Source of the DNA: Cupriavidus basilensis
GTDB taxonomy: Bacteria > Pseudomonadota > Gammaproteobacteria > Burkholderiales > Burkholderiaceae
Length of the DNA stretch: 64,000 nt
Direction of reading: 5' to 3'
Assembly (NCBI RefSeq): GCF_000832305.1
Contig: NZ_CP010536.1
Coordinates: forward strand, 3,348,001 to 3,412,000
Shown: piece by piece, positions 44,520-54,374 of the stretch
Position numbering within the stretch: the first letter of the stretch is position 1
Layout: each line of letters starts with the position of its first letter
Program-made: the position numbers and the translations under genes
Notes under the pieces: generated by a model
What the model was told of the DNA's origin: nothing
The model's database searches: none
The model's input: the letters and a program-made list of their open reading frames with translations, nothing else

Positions 44520-45832
44520 ACAAGACACACAGCGTCAGCCGCCCTGCCCAGCTGACCCGCCCGCAGGGCTCGGAAACCGTCCGCCGCGCCAGCCGCATGC
44601 TGGCCTGGGCGCTGCTCGGCCTGCTGCTGTTCGGCCTCAATATCGCGCTGGCCGAGTTCGCCCATCACGCTGGCCTGGTCACTTACGTCTTCACCCGCAC
44701 CCTGCTGTGGTCGGTGCTGCCCTACCTGTTCGCCTTCGTGCTGCTGCACCGCTCCCTGCACCTGCCCGCCATGGAAGGCAACAGCCTGGTCGGGTTAGCC
44801 ACCACCCTGCCCTTTGCCGCGCTGCTCTTCATCTTCGCCGCCTTCCACCTCGAGTATTCGCGCGGCGCGCTGCTGCTCAGCTATGTCACCACGCTAGGCT
44901 GGATCTGGTTCGGCTACCGGCGCTTCGTGCGCAACTACGTGCCCGTGTTCGGCTATACCGATGCCGCCACGCTGGCGCAACTGGAGCAGATCCTCGCCAT
45001 GCCCGGCGCGGCGCCGGCCAGCCCCACCCGCTTCCAGCCCATCAGCTCGCTCGATGAAGCCGTGCATTGCGACGGCCTGATGCTGGACCGCAACGCCACC
45101 GCCGACCCCGAACGCACCCGCGTGCTCGCCCAGTTCAAGCTCAGCCACGTACGCATGTATTCGGTCGAGCGGATCGGCGAGATGCTGACCGGCCGCGTGG
45201 GGCTGGCGCACATCGACGAGAACTTCCTCGACGACTACGCCGCGCACTACTTCTACAGCTTCGCCAAACGCCTGATAGACCTCGCCGCCGTACTCTGCAT
45301 GGCACCGCTCGCGCTACCGCTGGGCCTAGTTGTAGCCGTCGCAATCCGCCTCGAATCCACCGGCCCCGCCTTGTTCCGCCAGGGGCGGGTGGGACTGTTC
45401 GGCAAGCCCTTCACCATGTTCAAGTTCCGCAGCATGGCGTTCGACGCCGGCGCACCGGCGCAATTCGCCGCCCGCCGCGATCCGCGCGTCACCCGCGTGG
45501 GCCGCGTCATCCGCAAATACCGGCTCGATGAAATCCCCCAGTTGTGGAACGTGCTGGCAGGCGACATGAGCCTGATCGGCCCGCGTCCCGAGCAAGTGCC
45601 GATGGTCGACGAATTCGCCCATACGATTGCGTACTACCCGTACCGGCACCTGGTGCGGCCCGGCCTGTCCGGATGGGCGCAGGTGCAGCAGGGCTACGTG
45701 GGTACGCATGAAGAAACCGTGACCAAGCTCAGCTATGACCTGTACTACGTCAAGCATTGCTCGTTCGCGCTGGACCTGCTGATCGGGGTGAAGACGTTGC
45801 GGACGTTGCTGACGGGGTATGGGGCGCGGTGA
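44516..45832 (+). CDS. Polyprenyl-phosphate sugar phosphotransferase (WcaJ-like initiating enzyme)
   Basis: A 438-residue protein. Four hydrophobic segments in the first 150 residues are followed by a soluble part. The C-terminal bacterial sugar transferase domain starts FAKRLIDLAAVLCMAPLALPLGLVVAVAIRLESTGPALFRQGRVG and has FKFRSMAFDA, RKYRLDEIPQLWNVLAGDMSLIGPRPE and LVRPGLSGWAQVQQGY. It loads the first sugar-1-phosphate on undecaprenyl phosphate. The middle region is short compared with classical CoA-binding WcaJ. ATGA overlap upstream, GTGA overlap downstream. Confidence 0.92.
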   Translation: MNKTHSVSRPAQLTRPQGSETVRRASRMLAWALLGLLLFGLNIALAEFAHHAGLVTYVFTRTLLWSVLPYLFAFVLLHRSLHLPAMEGNSLVGLATTLPFAALLFIFAAFHLEYSRGALLLSYVTTLGWIWFGYRRFVRNYVPVFGYTDAATLAQLEQILAMPGAAPASPTRFQPISSLDEAVHCDGLMLDRNATADPERTRVLAQFKLSHVRMYSVERIGEMLTGRVGLAHIDENFLDDYAAHYFYSFAKRLIDLAAVLCMAPLALPLGLVVAVAIRLESTGPALFRQGRVGLFGKPFTMFKFRSMAFDAGAPAQFAARRDPRVTRVGRVIRKYRLDEIPQLWNVLAGDMSLIGPRPEQVPMVDEFAHTIAYYPYRHLVRPGLSGWAQVQQGYVGTHEETVTKLSYDLYYVKHCSFALDLLIGVKTLRTLLTGYGAR

Positions 45833-46992
45833 GCAACGCATCCTCCTCCCCCTCGTCCACCACGCCAATGCGTATTCTGCTGCTTACCACTGGCCTGAAG
45901 CTGGGTGGCGCCGAGCAACAGGTGGCTGCATTGGCGCGGCAGTTCATCGCGCTTGGGCATGCCGTGGCCGTCGTCAGCCTGACGCCGGATTGCGACGTCG
46001 AGCTACCCCCAACGGCAACCGTGCTGCGCCTGGACATGCGCAAGACACCGTGGTCGATGGCGAGCACCCTATGGCAAGTGCGCGATTTCCTGCACGCCTG
46101 GCGGCCCGACGTCCTCCATGCGCACATGGTCCACGCCAACCTCTTCGCCCGCGCACTGACCCGGATAGCGCGCACGCCACCGGTGATTTGCACCGCCCAT
46201 AGCTACCGGGAAGGTGGCAGGCTGCGCATGCTCGCGTACCGGCTGACCGACCGCTGGGCAAGTCTCACCACCCATGTCAGCGCGGACGGCCGCCAAGGCA
46301 TGATCGATGCCGGCGCAGCGCCCCCTGATCGCATCGTCGTGGTGCCAAACGGTATCGAGATCGATCGCTTCCGCCCCTCGCCCGAGCTCCGGCTGGCTAC
46401 CAGGCAAAGCCTCGGTGCCACCGAGGCATCGATCCTCATCCTCAATGTCGGCAGGCTTGTGCCCGAAAAAGCGCAGAACCTGCTGCTTGACGCATTCAGC
46501 CGCCTGCAGTCCGAAGAAGGGCTCGAAGCCCGGTTACTGATTGCCGGCGAAGGCGCCGAGCGCGACGCGCTCGCCGCCACGATCAACCGGCTTGGGCTGG
46601 CCGGGCGCGCCACGCTGCTGGGTGTGCGGCGCGATGTTGCCGCCTTGCTCAATGCCGCCGATTTGTTTGTCCTCTCTTCAGAGATTGAAGGCATGCCACT
46701 GGTTATCGCAGAAGCCCTGGCTTGCGGATGCCCGGTCGTCTCCACCGATGCCCCTGGCGTCGCCAGCTTGCTGGGCGACGCGGGACGGATCGTGCCAAGA
46801 AACAACGCAGCCGCGCTGGCCGCCGCGATGCGCGCGGCGCTGCGCGCCGGGCCCGGCTCCCCCCCGGAGCGGACCGCGCGCCGGGATCGCATCGCCTCGC
46901 GATTCAGCATCGAGGCCGTGGCCGGACAATGGCTAGCCTGCTATGCGCGGCTGGCCAGTCGAGCCACCGCCGCGCACGTGGAGCTCGCCTGA
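45829..46992 (+). CDS. Glycosyltransferase family 4 protein
   Basis: A 387-residue GT-B enzyme. GTG 45829 overlaps the upstream stop, so translation is coupled. It has MRILLLTTGLKLGGAEQQVAALARQF, LHAHMVHANLFARALTRI, ILNVGRLVPEKAQNLLLDAF and LSSEIEGMPLVIAEALACGCPVVSTDAPGV (EX7E). The open frame extends 72 bases into the upstream gene without a better start. Sugar unknown; second transferase of cluster A. Confidence 0.9.
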   Translation: MSNASSSPSSTTPMRILLLTTGLKLGGAEQQVAALARQFIALGHAVAVVSLTPDCDVELPPTATVLRLDMRKTPWSMASTLWQVRDFLHAWRPDVLHAHMVHANLFARALTRIARTPPVICTAHSYREGGRLRMLAYRLTDRWASLTTHVSADGRQGMIDAGAAPPDRIVVVPNGIEIDRFRPSPELRLATRQSLGATEASILILNVGRLVPEKAQNLLLDAFSRLQSEEGLEARLLIAGEGAERDALAATINRLGLAGRATLLGVRRDVAALLNAADLFVLSSEIEGMPLVIAEALACGCPVVSTDAPGVASLLGDAGRIVPRNNAAALAAAMRAALRAGPGSPPERTARRDRIASRFSIEAVAGQWLACYARLASRATAAHVELA

Positions 46993-48242
46993 TGCGGCGT
47001 CGCGTTGCCGGAAACCTCCTGTGGATGCTGGCCGAGCGTGGCATACAGGTAGCGGCTGGGATCGGCATCGTCGCCATGCTGGCGCGCGCACTGGGGCCCG
47101 AAGGTTTTGCACACTTCCAGTACGCCCAGGCCGTGGTCCTGATCGCCGCGTCGGTAGCGTTGATCTGCGGTGGCGAGGTGGTTGTGCCGCGGCTGGTGGC
47201 GACGCCGTCGCCGCGTGAGCAACACAGGCTGCTCGCGCATGTGTTTTCGTTGCGTATCGGCGGCGCCATCCTCGGCTATTTGCTGATGTGCGGCTTCCTG
47301 CTGCTGCGCCAGCCCGCGCCGGACACCTGGGCAGCAGCGTTGTTGCTTGGCATCGCGATCCTGCTCAGGGAACCCTTCGGCGTGGTGGTTGCATGGCTGC
47401 AGGCGCACACCAACAATCGCCCCAATACGCTTTTCAGCCTGATATCGCTCTGCGCCAAGGGCGGCCTGGTGGCCGTCCTCTTTGCTGCAGGCGTGCACAG
47501 CGTTCCCTCCTTCGCCAGCGCATTTGCCATCGAGGCGATCATCCTTGCCGGCCTGCTGGCCGCTTACTACTTCGCCAGGGTAGAACGCTGCCAAGTGCGA
47601 TACGACATCCGGTTCACGCGTGAACTGATGACAAACGGCGCGCTGTTCTGGGTGAGCTTCATGCTGATGATGGGCGCGCGCCGGATCGACCAGTTGGTAC
47701 TGCAACCCGCAGTTCCGCTTGCCGAATTTGGCGCTTATGCAGCGTGCATGCAGATACTCGACAACTACACGGTTGTGGCTACCATCCTGGCCGCGGGGGT
47801 TGCGCCGGTCTATGTCTATGGCAAGCCCGTCTTTGCGACAGCTCGCGCGAACATCGTGCGCATTGCGATCGGCATGACCGCGATCGGCCTATGCGGGGCG
47901 CTGCTGATCGCCGCCGGCGCGCCCTGGATTGTGCAGTTGCTGTATGGCCACGCCTTTGCATCGTCTGCGGCGCTGCTGCAAATCGCAGCCCTGTCCTCGA
48001 CGCTCATCTTTGCCGACGTCGGCCTGACCGTGCTTCCCGTCTATCTACGCCGCCCCGATTGGATCGCCATCAAGTGGGGAGCGGTCCTGGCGGTCACGCT
48101 CGCGTTCGACCTGGCGGTGGTGCCCAAGTACGGTGCATGGGGGGCTGTCGGAGGCTATACCTTGGGCAATGCCGTTGCCGTGGCATTCGGCATCTGCCTG
48201 TGGTGGCGCAGCAGGAACACACTCTCCCTGGCACCAGCATGA
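46992..48242 (+). CDS. Oligosaccharide flippase (Wzx-like, MOP superfamily)
   Basis: A 416-residue protein with about 12 hydrophobic segments. N-terminus RRRVAGNLLWMLAERGIQVAAGIGIVAMLARALGPEGFAHFQYA is typical of polysaccharide exporters of the MATE/MOP superfamily. It also has FWVSFMLMMGARRIDQLVLQPAVPLAEFGAYAA. Its start overlaps the upstream stop by one base (TGATG) and its stop overlaps the next start as ATGA. It would flip the cluster A repeat unit across the inner membrane. Confidence 0.9.
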   Translation: MRRRVAGNLLWMLAERGIQVAAGIGIVAMLARALGPEGFAHFQYAQAVVLIAASVALICGGEVVVPRLVATPSPREQHRLLAHVFSLRIGGAILGYLLMCGFLLLRQPAPDTWAAALLLGIAILLREPFGVVVAWLQAHTNNRPNTLFSLISLCAKGGLVAVLFAAGVHSVPSFASAFAIEAIILAGLLAAYYFARVERCQVRYDIRFTRELMTNGALFWVSFMLMMGARRIDQLVLQPAVPLAEFGAYAACMQILDNYTVVATILAAGVAPVYVYGKPVFATARANIVRIAIGMTAIGLCGALLIAAGAPWIVQLLYGHAFASSAALLQIAALSSTLIFADVGLTVLPVYLRRPDWIAIKWGAVLAVTLAFDLAVVPKYGAWGAVGGYTLGNAVAVAFGICLWWRSRNTLSLAPA

Positions 48243-49315
48243 AACCATTACCTACGCTGTGCTTCCTGACCGGCACGTTGAACGCCTTCGCCGGCGCCGA
48301 GCGGATGACGGCTGTCATCGCCAACGCACTCGCGGAGCGCGGCTATCCGGTGCTGATCCTCAGCCTGTGGGACGAGCGCAGTTGCTTTACGCTCCATCCC
48401 GACGTCGTGCATGAGGCGTTGTTTGCGCAACGGCCGTCGTTCAAGCGAGCCTATCTCGCCACAGTCAATGGAATCAGGCGCTTTGTGAACCGACGCCATG
48501 TCGATGTGCTGATTGAAGTCGACACCATGCTCACCTTGTTCACCCTGCCAGCGACCCTTGGCCTCAAGGTTCGGCGCATCGCGTGGGAGCATTGCCATTT
48601 TGACGAGGACCTGGGCAAGCCGGCACGACGCTTCGCCCGGCGGCTGGCGGCGAGGTTCAATGAAGCCGTGGTGGTGCTGACGGAGCGAGACCGGCAGCGG
48701 TGGGTGGAAGCGCTGGCGCCGCGGCAACCCGTGATCATGATTCCCAACCCATTGCCCTTCGCATTCCCGCCGAAGGCGTCCGAGAGGGTGAGCAAGACGG
48801 TTCTGGCTGTCGGCAGGCTCACCCATGCAAAGGGCTTTGACATACTGCTGCGCGCCTGGGAAAAGGTGACCGCATCCCAGCCGGACTGGCGCCTCGTCAT
48901 TGTGGGAGAAGGGGAAGAGCGCAGTGCGCTTGAGGCGCTGATCCGCGATCTGGGCATCTCCAATTGCGTAGACATGCCGGGCTTGCACCGGAACATAGAA
49001 GAAGTCTACCGGCAAGCCGCGCTCTTTTGCTTAAGCTCGCGCTATGAGGGGTTCGCGCTTACGCTTATCGAGGCAATGGCTTTCGGCCTGCCAATCGTAT
49101 CCTCGGATTGCGAAACCGGTCCTCGAGAGCTCGTGCGAAACGGCAGTAATGGGTTGCTTGTACCCAAGGAGGATTCGGCAGCCCTGGCCGCTGGACTGCT
49201 CCGCCTGGTCGCTGACCCTCCCCTGTGTGCGGAACTAGCTAACGAAGCCAGAAACTCGGCCAGCGGCATGGCCATCGCACCAGTCACCGAGCGCTGGCAA
49301 CGCCTGCTCCAGTAG
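48239..49315 (+). CDS. Glycosyltransferase family 4 protein
   Basis: A 358-residue GT-B enzyme: LCFLTGTLNAFAGAERMTAVIANALAERGYPVLIL at the N-terminus, then TVLAVGRLTHAKGFDILLRAWEKV, VIVGEGEERSALEALIRDLGI and LSSRYEGFALTLIEAMAFGLPIVSSDCETGP with EX7E. The pattern resembles amylovoran/WcaL-type enzymes that transfer galactose or related sugars, but the donor is not certain. Start overlaps the flippase stop. Confidence 0.9.
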   Translation: MKPLPTLCFLTGTLNAFAGAERMTAVIANALAERGYPVLILSLWDERSCFTLHPDVVHEALFAQRPSFKRAYLATVNGIRRFVNRRHVDVLIEVDTMLTLFTLPATLGLKVRRIAWEHCHFDEDLGKPARRFARRLAARFNEAVVVLTERDRQRWVEALAPRQPVIMIPNPLPFAFPPKASERVSKTVLAVGRLTHAKGFDILLRAWEKVTASQPDWRLVIVGEGEERSALEALIRDLGISNCVDMPGLHRNIEEVYRQAALFCLSSRYEGFALTLIEAMAFGLPIVSSDCETGPRELVRNGSNGLLVPKEDSAALAAGLLRLVADPPLCAELANEARNSASGMAIAPVTERWQRLLQ

Positions 49316-49505
49316 TCCAAATCGGAATCCACCTGAGAAAAATCGGGCATTGCCCAGCGCGGCCGCGGTGTTCGTTGGCTCACCGCTCGGCGAACGACAT
49401 GGTTCGGCGGCGGCATACAGCCTACCGGGACGGGGAAAGAAACCGTTCATGGTACAATGTGTATACATAATAGTGTGCGTCACCCCTATCATTCTCGCTG
49501 CGCAG

Positions 49506-50375
49506 ATGCCGGTCACTTCCCCCACAACGTCAGACACACAGTACCTCTCGCTAACGAGTTTTGTTGCGAAATATTTCAAGCTTCTGGTGGTCAGCGTCAT
49601 AGTCGGCGCATTGGTTGCTGTCGGTTTTTCGTTCATCCAGCATCCGCGCTGGACGGCGAAGATGACGGTGCAGATCGGCCAGGTTGCTGGCGTCGGCTCG
49701 GCGGTGCCAGGGGTAGGTGCCGCGCCGACCAACTTGATCGAATCCCAGATGACCACGGTTGAGCGGTATGGCCTGTCAAGCTTTAAGTTCGATGTACTTA
49801 AGGTAATGGGACTGCCCCTGCCTAACAGGCAGAATCCGGACTCCGATCTGATTTTCGACTCACTGCGTGCAGCGCCGTCGAAAAGCCTGGATCTCATCAA
49901 TGTGCAGGCGTCTGGGTACTCCCCCGAGATGGCAACGCAGACACTGCGCGTGGCCTTCAACGAGTTGCGCAGGGAACATGATAAAGCGTTCAATCCGACA
50001 ATTGATCGCATGAAGGCAGAGCTGAAGGACACCTCCGACAAGCTCGTCGCAATGGAAAAGGAATACGACTCCGTCTACGGCTCGCTCAAGCGGACCAGCG
50101 ATCAAGCAAAAGCTCAAGCGGCCCCGCACGACGTCTTCCTGGCTAACGTGGTAGCAACCATCAGTGTTGAATCGCGAGCGCTAAACCAGCGTAAGGCACA
50201 GCTGGAAGAAGCACTGGCCTCATTGCGGACTTATCCGACTCGCGTCCTTGGCGACGTCTATGTCGCCGATCGCCCCAGCACACCGGGCAAGCTGCTGTAC
50301 TCCGCCGGCGGCGCACTCATCGGCTTGATCGCCGGTATTTTGATCGCGCTGTTCTTGAACCTGCGCCGTCGTTGA
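49506..50375 (+). CDS. Wzz/GumC-type polysaccharide chain-length determinant
   Basis: About 289 residues. Two membrane segments flank a periplasmic coiled-coil domain: YFKLLVVSVIVGALVAVGFSFI (about residues 24-45) and LLYSAGGALIGLIAGILIALFLNL at the C-terminus. The latter is preceded by VLGDVYVADRPSTPGKLL, the Pro-rich Wzz signature. KAELKDTSDKLVAMEKEYDSV supports the coiled coil. There is no fused tyrosine kinase. The start is uncertain: ATG 49506 or an upstream ATG (49449) in an AT-rich patch with TATACATAAT at 49462. Last gene of cluster A. Confidence 0.82.
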   Translation: MPVTSPTTSDTQYLSLTSFVAKYFKLLVVSVIVGALVAVGFSFIQHPRWTAKMTVQIGQVAGVGSAVPGVGAAPTNLIESQMTTVERYGLSSFKFDVLKVMGLPLPNRQNPDSDLIFDSLRAAPSKSLDLINVQASGYSPEMATQTLRVAFNELRREHDKAFNPTIDRMKAELKDTSDKLVAMEKEYDSVYGSLKRTSDQAKAQAAPHDVFLANVVATISVESRALNQRKAQLEEALASLRTYPTRVLGDVYVADRPSTPGKLLYSAGGALIGLIAGILIALFLNLRRR

Positions 50376-50380
50376 CAGAC

Positions 50381-50404
50381 ACAGGCCGAGGCTCCTCGGC
50401 CTGT
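50381..50404 (+). terminator. Hairpin after the Wzz gene
   Basis: Perfect 10-base stem ACAGGCCGAG / CTCGGCCTGT with GCTC loop, 5 bases after the stop. There is no T run, so termination strength is uncertain. It lies at the meeting point of the two polysaccharide clusters. Confidence 0.45.
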
Positions 50405-50456
50405 TCGCATTCACCCCGAATACGCGAACGTCTGGCGGATCGGCTGGCCGCCGTAT

Positions 50457-51055
50457 CTAGATCCGCTGATAACCCTCGCTCAACTGTTTGTGTATCACCT
50501 GCGCGCACAGTCGCTCTTGCGGATCAGTGGAGAAGCGATCGTCAGTGCCGTTGAAGCATGCCGACTCGAGCAACTGAAAGTGCAGGAATGCGGCGAACAA
50601 CCGACTGTAGTCAAGCTGGTATGACGTCTCGGCAGCGCAATGGGCATAGGCCGGGCTGCGGGCACATCTGGCATGAAATCGGTGATTCCAATCCAGCCAC
50701 CATCGCGAAGGCAGCGGTCGGCCTCGGCCAGTACGCGTGAAATGTGCTCCCGATCCACCAGGTCGAGGCAGAACCCGAACAGGCTGAAATCGAGGGAGTG
50801 ATCCGGAAATTCGAGTTTGTCAGCCGTTCCCACCCGGAGCTCCAGTTCGGGAAATAGCTGCTGGCCCTTCGAGACCGCCTCGCCTGACGGGTCAATGCCC
50901 AGACCACGGCACTTCGTAGCGCGACAAATGGATGCGAGATTGACACCGGATGAACTGCCGACCTCCAGCGCGGTGTCGCCCTGCCGGATGTACTTGCTGT
51001 CCAGCGCGACAGCAAAACTATGTTCGTCGGCTGACCGTTTGTCCGCACAGAACAC
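50457..51055 (-). pseudogene. SAM-dependent methyltransferase, frameshifted
   Basis: The frame starting at GTG 51055 encodes a class I methyltransferase: motif I ALEVGSSSGVNLASICR, GLGIDPSGEAVSKGQQLFPELELRVGTADKLEFPDHSLDFSLFGFCLDLVDREHISRVLAEADRCLRDGGWIGITDF. After DFMPDVPAARP (about 50650) this frame turns into Ser/Cys/Arg-rich sequence and stops at 50495. The next frame continues sensibly (YAHCAAETSYQLDYSRLFAAF, then LLESACFNGTDDRFSTDPQERLCAQVIHK) to a stop at 50457. So a single-base indel splits the gene. Just upstream of the GTG the frame reads GDRYFQRN with no start codon, so the 5' end may be damaged too. Confidence 0.8.
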
Positions 51056-51345
51056 GCGGTTGCGTTGGAAGTAGCGGTCACCTTAACCGTCGGTTAGGAG
51101 AATACCTCTTGTCTGGCAGACATTGGTAGTCTCCGATTTGGTCGAGCGAAGACAAGTATCAGAATTGCCGAGCGGCAATGCCGGCCATGTAGCTTGACGC
51201 AGACTTGCAGCCAAGCTACCAGAATTAGCCCGACAGGTAGCGCCTTCTGATGGAAGGCCCACACAACGTGTGCGCTGCACCACTCTTGCAGCCGACCAGC
51301 ATCCGCAGTGCCTCAAGGCCTCCAGTCGCAATCCGAAACCATCGG

Positions 51346-52478
51346 CTAACGCAGCGGCTGCGGCTTTCTTCGTGGTGCAAACAAGGAAATAACCAGCCGG
51401 CGGTTTTCGACCGCCTTCGAGACCACGGCAGAGAATAGAGCAACACCAACAATGGCCGGCAGGGAGACCATCACACTCGCGCCGAGAGAATCCTGAATAT
51501 ATGGCTGAAGAGAGCCAAACAGGAAAAGAAAAATTGGCGCGTGAACGATGTAAAGCGTATAGGAATATTTTGCCGCAGCGCGGGCAACGGTTGGAATAGA
51601 TATGCTCCCTTGCAAAACCAGCGCAAGAATAAAGCAGAACCCCATGCCTATGGCCACATTAAAACTGGCTATAAGAGACAGACTATCTGCAACGGGATCG
51701 TGAGCATAACTAGCGCTGACGAAACGGACCCCCAGCAACAAGGCGATCAGGAAACAAATCGCCGCGCCCCCCGCAAAAGAGTCAAAGAGAACGACAAAAG
51801 GCGATCGTGCAAAACGGCCAGTAGGTATCCGGCCCACCAGACCGGCAGATAATAGAGAAACGGCTCATTGTTGATACCAAGCCAGACAACGGCTCCAGCA
51901 AATGGCAGGGCCAGCACTTTCCACCAAGCCCTAGGTACCGCCAGAATTGCTGCGAGAAAATAGTACCAGACCTCGATGGAAAGACTCCATAAAGGTCCAT
52001 TCGCGCTCGGCGCATCGGTCACGAAACCGTTCAGCATCAACACTGCACCGTACAACTGCGTTGGTTCGCTAGTGAAGGCCGTCCGTGCAAGAGTATGGCC
52101 TGGAGCTGGAAGAAATGCGCTGGTTCCGCTCGGGAAAAACAGCGGCGCGAGCTTGTAAAGGCAAACGATGAGGACCAGGGAAAAAAACAGTGGCGGCCAG
52201 ATTCTGATCACCCGGTCGACGAGATACTTCATTAACGAAAATTTGCCACTGTGTCGCGCAATATTGCTGGATACCGATTTTCCAATCAAGAATCCGCTCA
52301 TGACAAAAAAAATCATGACCGCACTTTGAGCCAGCAATCCCATCACCGGGTTCAGCTTGTCATAGGCCGGCGCAATCAGAATCTGATTTGCGTGCCCAAT
52401 AACCACAGCAAACGCCGACATGCCGCGAAGCGAGTCCAATTGCTCGGATTGAGCGTTTGTGAGTGGCCGAAAAGTCAT
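51346..52478 (-). pseudogene. OafA-like acyltransferase 3, frameshifted
   Basis: Two overlapping frames make up one membrane O-acyltransferase. The first (ATG 52478 to 51747) has TFRPLTNAQSEQLDSLRGMSAFAVVIGHANQ with the catalytic RG..A..V...H pattern, then FFVMSGFLIGKS, DRVIRIWPPLFFSLVL and PLWSLSIEVWYY. The second (51837 to 51346) continues with VVLFDSFAGGAAICFLIALLLGVRF and YSYTLYIVHAPIFLFLFG. The switch is near 51790-51800, after LHDRLLSF. Whole length about 375 residues, as expected for the family. Family members acetylate polysaccharide sugars. A start at 52514 is also possible. Confidence 0.82.
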
Positions 52479-52526
52479 CTTGAGTTCGAATGCCTGACGC
52501 GGACGGGTCCGCAAGCTCCTGCCAAA

Positions 52527-53123
52527 CTACGAAAGAACGGCGACAACCGTCCGATAAATAATGCGCAGATCAAGCCAGAGGGATCGGCCATGCACATACT
52601 CAACACAATAGCGCAACTTGGCCGGCATCACCTCCTCGATATACGTGCGCTCAGGATCCTGGCTTTGGCCCAGCAAGGCATTCTCGTCCCTGTACTCGAT
52701 CGAGGCCAAATCCGTTATCCCCGGTCTCACGCTCAAGACGGTCTCGCGAATACCCGCAGGATAGAGCGCCACATACTTGGGCACTTCGGGCCGCGGTCCC
52801 ACCAAGCTCATGCTGCCGATAAACACGTCGATCAATTGCGCCAGTTCGTCCAGTTTGTACTTGCGCAGGAAGGCGCCACTTCTCGTGATACGCCGGTCCG
52901 CACCCACGGTGATCAGGGGTCCCCTGCCCTCTCCCGAGGTCACCATGGTCCGGAACTTATGAATGCGGAACGTGCGGCCGTGCAAGCCCACTCGCTCCTG
53001 CCGGAAGAAAACCGGGCCAGCCGATTCGCGCTTGATGACGATGGCGATCACGGCGAATACCGGTGCCAGCACAAGCAACCCCGCCGCGCTGGCGACGAGG
53101 TCAAAGAGCCTTTTGATAAGCAT
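52527..53123 (-). CDS. Short initiating sugar-phosphate transferase (PglC type)
   Basis: A 198-residue monotopic phosphoglycosyl transferase with one hydrophobic helix ([22 protein letters not shown]), then [60 protein letters not shown] and [15 protein letters not shown] (Asp-Glu catalytic pair earlier in the domain). It is the minimal PglC/WbaP catalytic form, unlike the 438-residue enzyme of cluster A. Its start overlaps the aminotransferase stop (ATGA), suggesting the two make and load an amino sugar. Confidence 0.9.
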   Translation of the reverse strand: MLIKRLFDLVASAAGLLVLAPVFAVIAIVIKRESAGPVFFRQERVGLHGRTFRIHKFRTMVTSGEGRGPLITVGADRRITRSGAFLRKYKLDELAQLIDVFIGSMSLVGPRPEVPKYVALYPAGIRETVLSVRPGITDLASIEYRDENALLGQSQDPERTYIEEVMPAKLRYCVEYVHGRSLWLDLRIIYRTVVAVLS

Positions 53124-54277
53124 CAGTTAAACGCGTCCCGAACCGACTTGATCACCCGCTCCACATCTTCGTCACGCATACGCGTGTACAGCGGCAAAGT
53201 AAGTGTGTGCTCATAGACGCGCTGGCTGACGGGGAACATCTCCGGCGTCAGGTGATACTGGTCGCGCCAGTACGGCTGAAGATGAAGCGGAATGTAGTGG
53301 ACGCTACAGCCAATGCCCTGCTTGAACAGATGGTCAATCAGAGCGTCCCGGCTGCACGGCGCACCTTCGGCCAATTGAATCACGTACAAATGCCAGGAGT
53401 GAATATCACCAGTTTGCGCGTGCGGCGGCAGAACCAGCGGCAGATCGGCCAGCGCCTCGTCGTAGCGGGCGGCGATGGCGGCGCGGCGCTGATGGAAAGC
53501 GTTTGCCTTCTTCAACTGATGGATACCGATGGCGGAGGCGACGTCCGTCATGTTGTACTTGAACCCCGGCGCGACGATCTCGTAGTACCAGCTTGGCGCG
53601 GTCGACACAAAACGGTCGAAAGCATCCCGGCTGATACCGTGCAGACGCATGATCTTGGCACGTTTTGCAATTTCCGGGTCGCGCGTCACCACCATCCCGC
53701 CTTCACCCGTCGTGATCGTCTTGTTGGCGTAGAAGCTGAACACGGTGGCATCGGTGTCCAGGGTTCCTACCAACTGGCCGTCGCTAGTGGCGGGCAGAGC
53801 GTGCGCGGCATCCTCGACGACACGCAGGCCGTGCTTCCTGGCAATGGCGATAATGCGCCCCATATCCGCGGCGCGGCCGCCGAAATGCACAGGCATGATC
53901 GCGCGCGTGCGCGGCGTGATGGCTTTCTCGATGGCGTCCACATCAATGCAAAGCGTTTCCGCGCTGACGTCGACAAATACGGGATCCGCGCCCAGGTAGC
54001 GGATCACCTCCGCCGTGGCCGTGAATGTGTGGGTGGTGGTAATCACCTCGTCACCAGGGCCGACCCCCACCGCCTCCAGCGCGAGGTGCAGGCCCGCGGT
54101 GGCGGAATTCACGGCGATGGCTTCTACGCCACCGCCCAGGAACGCTGCGAAGTCCGCTTCGAACTGCTTGGTCTTCGGGCCGGTGGTAACCCAGCCCGAG
54201 CGCAGCGTCGCCACGACTTCGGCGATCTCTTCTTCGCCGATTTCCGGCTGTGCAAACGGAAGAAAACTACTGTTCAT
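53123..54277 (-). CDS. DegT/DnrJ/EryC1 family sugar aminotransferase
   Basis: A 384-residue PLP enzyme. It starts [40 protein letters not shown] (ATG 54277). PLP-binding segments are [30 protein letters not shown] and the lysine motif [14 protein letters not shown], followed by [23 protein letters not shown]. This is the pattern for nucleotide-sugar 4-aminotransferases (PglE, ArnB, PseC). With the adjacent PglC-type transferase and hexapeptide acetyltransferase it may build an N-acetylated amino sugar; a role as PseC for pseudaminic acid is an alternative. Confidence 0.9.
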   Translation of the reverse strand: MNSSFLPFAQPEIGEEEIAEVVATLRSGWVTTGPKTKQFEADFAAFLGGGVEAIAVNSATAGLHLALEAVGVGPGDEVITTTHTFTATAEVIRYLGADPVFVDVSAETLCIDVDAIEKAITPRTRAIMPVHFGGRAADMGRIIAIARKHGLRVVEDAAHALPATSDGQLVGTLDTDATVFSFYANKTITTGEGGMVVTRDPEIAKRAKIMRLHGISRDAFDRFVSTAPSWYYEIVAPGFKYNMTDVASAIGIHQLKKANAFHQRRAAIAARYDEALADLPLVLPPHAQTGDIHSWHLYVIQLAEGAPCSRDALIDHLFKQGIGCSVHYIPLHLQPYWRDQYHLTPEMFPVSQRVYEHTLTLPLYTRMRDEDVERVIKSVRDAFN

Positions 54278-54374
54278 GGTAAAGCCATCCTTTGGCTTAG
54301 ATGCATCGATTAGGGGGTGGCGGGCAGGCCAGCACGGCCGCACGCGTGACATCGCTGGTGCCCGCGCCGGCGAG

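Noticed and set aside
51056..51345. Mobile-element remnant at the seam of the two polysaccharide clusters
   Set aside because: The 290-base stretch has no transposase fragment, no terminal inverted repeats and no target duplication that I can see.
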